In this document: positions 15,248 through 16,122 of the stretch, piece after piece
Position numbering within the stretch: the first letter of the stretch is position 1
Layout: every line of letters begins with the position of its first letter
Assembly (NCBI GenBank): GCA_903890345.1
Contig: CAITAV010000115.1
Coordinates: 1-16,122, forward strand
Length of the DNA: 16,122 nucleotides
Reading direction: 5' to 3'
From: an uncultured Actinomycetes bacterium
Lineage (GTDB): Bacteria > Actinomycetota > Actinomycetes > Nanopelagicales > Nanopelagicaceae
Translations under genes and position numbers: made by a program
Notes under the pieces: generated by a model
Told to the model about the DNA's origin: nothing
Database searches by the model: none
Seen by the model: the letters and a program-made list of their open reading frames with translations, nothing else

Positions 15248-16122
15248 GTGTCAAAGGTCCGCGTACATGAGTTGGCAAAACAACTCGGTATGGAGAGCAA
15301 GGTTGTTCTTGCAAAACTCCAAGAAATGGGCGAATTCGTTCGTTCAGCATCATCAACTGTAGAAGCACCCGTTGTACGACGTCTCATAGAGATGTATCCG
15401 GATGCAAAGCCAGTAGAAGAGAAAAAGCCAGTAAAGAAAGCAGCAGCGAAAAAGTCTGCAGCGAAAGCACCCAAGGAAGTTAATCCAGAACTTGCAGCTG
15501 AATTAGCCGCAGAACTCGGTGTTGATCTCGAGGCGCTCAAGGCTTCTCGCGCAGAATCAATTGCGCCACCGCAAGTAAATACACCTGCACCAAGTGCTGA
15601 AACTCCTGCACCTACTGATGCAACAAAGAAGTCAGCGACACCACGTCCTGGTAACAATCCTTTTTCTACTGGTGGCGCAGTTCCACGTCCACCACGTCCT
15701 GGTAACAATCCATTTTCAACTGGTGGCGTAGTTCCGCGTCCACCACAACGTCCAACTGGTGCACCAGGTGCACCGCGTTCAGGAATGTCAGGACCACGTC
15801 CTGGTTCTGTACGTCCAGGTTTTGCAGCGCGACCATCTTCACCACGTCCACCTTCAACAGGTAATTTCCCACCACGTACTGGTGCACCATCTACTGGTGC
15901 AGCAAATTCAAGTCCTTATAAAACTACTGGCGGCGGTGCACCTGCTGCAGGCGGTCGTCCAGGCGGCGGACCAAATCGTGGTGGCGGTCGTGGTGGTGCC
16001 GGCGGTGCATTTGGAAAGAATCAAAGCAAGAGCAGTAAGCGCAAACCAAAGAGTAGAAAAGCGCTGCGCGATGAATTCGACAATATGCAAGCACCACAAC
16101 TTGGTGGAGCAGTTATTCCTCA
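15248..16122 (+). CDS. infB: Translation initiation factor IF-2, N-terminal part
   Basis: The first 291 codons of the GTPase that places initiator tRNA on the ribosome; the gene continues beyond the right edge, so the GTPase domain is not visible. The start is GTG, supported by AGGAG four bases upstream and by the family N-terminus KVRVHELAKQLGM. An IF2_N domain covers about 1-50, ending in the conserved GEFVRSASSTVEAPVVRRL stretch. A Lys/Ala-rich linker (about 57-75) follows, then a long Pro/Gly/Arg/Ser-rich low-complexity region (about 105-255) like that of other actinobacterial IF-2 proteins. A basic block begins at G256 (KSSKRKPKSRKALRDEFD), which usually precedes the core domains. It is the last visible gene of the rimP-nusA-ylxR-infB cluster. 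Confidence 0.95.
   Translation, partial: MSKVRVHELAKQLGMESKVVLAKLQEMGEFVRSASSTVEAPVVRRLIEMYPDAKPVEEKKPVKKAAAKKSAAKAPKEVNPELAAELAAELGVDLEALKASRAESIAPPQVNTPAPSAETPAPTDATKKSATPRPGNNPFSTGGAVPRPPRPGNNPFSTGGVVPRPPQRPTGAPGAPRSGMSGPRPGSVRPGFAARPSSPRPPSTGNFPPRTGAPSTGAANSSPYKTTGGGAPAAGGRPGGGPNRGGGRGGAGGAFGKNQSKSSKRKPKSRKALRDEFDNMQAPQLGGAVIP
15641..15742 (+). repeat. Two tandem 51-base units inside infB
   Basis: Two direct copies (15641-15691 and 15692-15742) encode PRPGNNPFSTGGAVPRP and the same 17 residues with one A-to-V change. The copies differ at a handful of positions, mostly synonymous. Units of this form vary in number in the IF-2 linker of Actinobacteria and probably arise by slippage or recombination. 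Confidence 0.85.

Noticed and set aside
15205..15708. 167-codon open frame on the - strand opposite infB
   Set aside because: Its Ala/Ser/Gly-rich product mirrors the low-complexity IF-2 linker. The + strand has the SD, the GTG start and the conserved IF2_N domain.

Overview
This window is an ordinary stretch of a low-GC (by eye, low 40s %) actinobacterial chromosome, probably from a streamlined freshwater lineage such as the acI group (Ca. Nanopelagicales). The actinobacterial assignment rests on the form of NusA, YlxR, IF-2 and the site-2 protease, and on the order dxr - site-2 protease - ispG - proS - rimP - nusA - ylxR - infB, which follows the order I recall from other Actinobacteria. 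The acI assignment is inference from AT-richness, very tight packing and a polyamine-uptake/catabolism block. No gene-free stretch exceeds 300 bases. I see no mobile element, CRISPR array, rRNA or tRNA gene.

Region 1 (1-7220) concerns polyamines or guanidino compounds. A spermidine/putrescine-type ABC importer (potD 3' end, potA, potB, potC) has every junction overlapping by 1-4 bases, so it looks like one translationally coupled operon. After a 131-base gap that is unusually GC-rich and structured come a PuuB-like FAD-dependent amine oxidoreductase and an agmatinase-family ureohydrolase on the + strand. A GABA-type aminotransferase converges on them from the - strand. The likely logic is import, then removal of a guanidino group as urea, then oxidation and transamination toward succinate semialdehyde. 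Exact substrates are not settled, and no semialdehyde dehydrogenase lies in the window.

Region 2 (7257-10784) holds two isoprenoid (MEP pathway) genes, dxr and ispG, with an intramembrane site-2 protease gene between them that overlaps dxr by one base. Region 3 (10825-16122) is translation and transcription machinery: proS, a TauE/SafE-family membrane protein gene, then the classical rimP-nusA-ylxR-infB cluster. infB starts with GTG and runs off the right edge inside its long low-complexity N-terminal region.

The points most worth a second look are: (a) the potC/oxidoreductase gap, which holds a degenerate tandem duplication, nested stems and four CCGG tetramers that can pair in mutually exclusive ways, i.e. 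a candidate unassigned regulatory RNA or operator; (b) a repeated signature of a -10-like hexamer exactly six bases before the ATG at gabT, the ureohydrolase gene and proS, and weakly ispG, suggesting leaderless mRNAs; (c) a possible hairpin around the infB ribosome binding site. I found no clear evidence of a wholly new multi-gene system.
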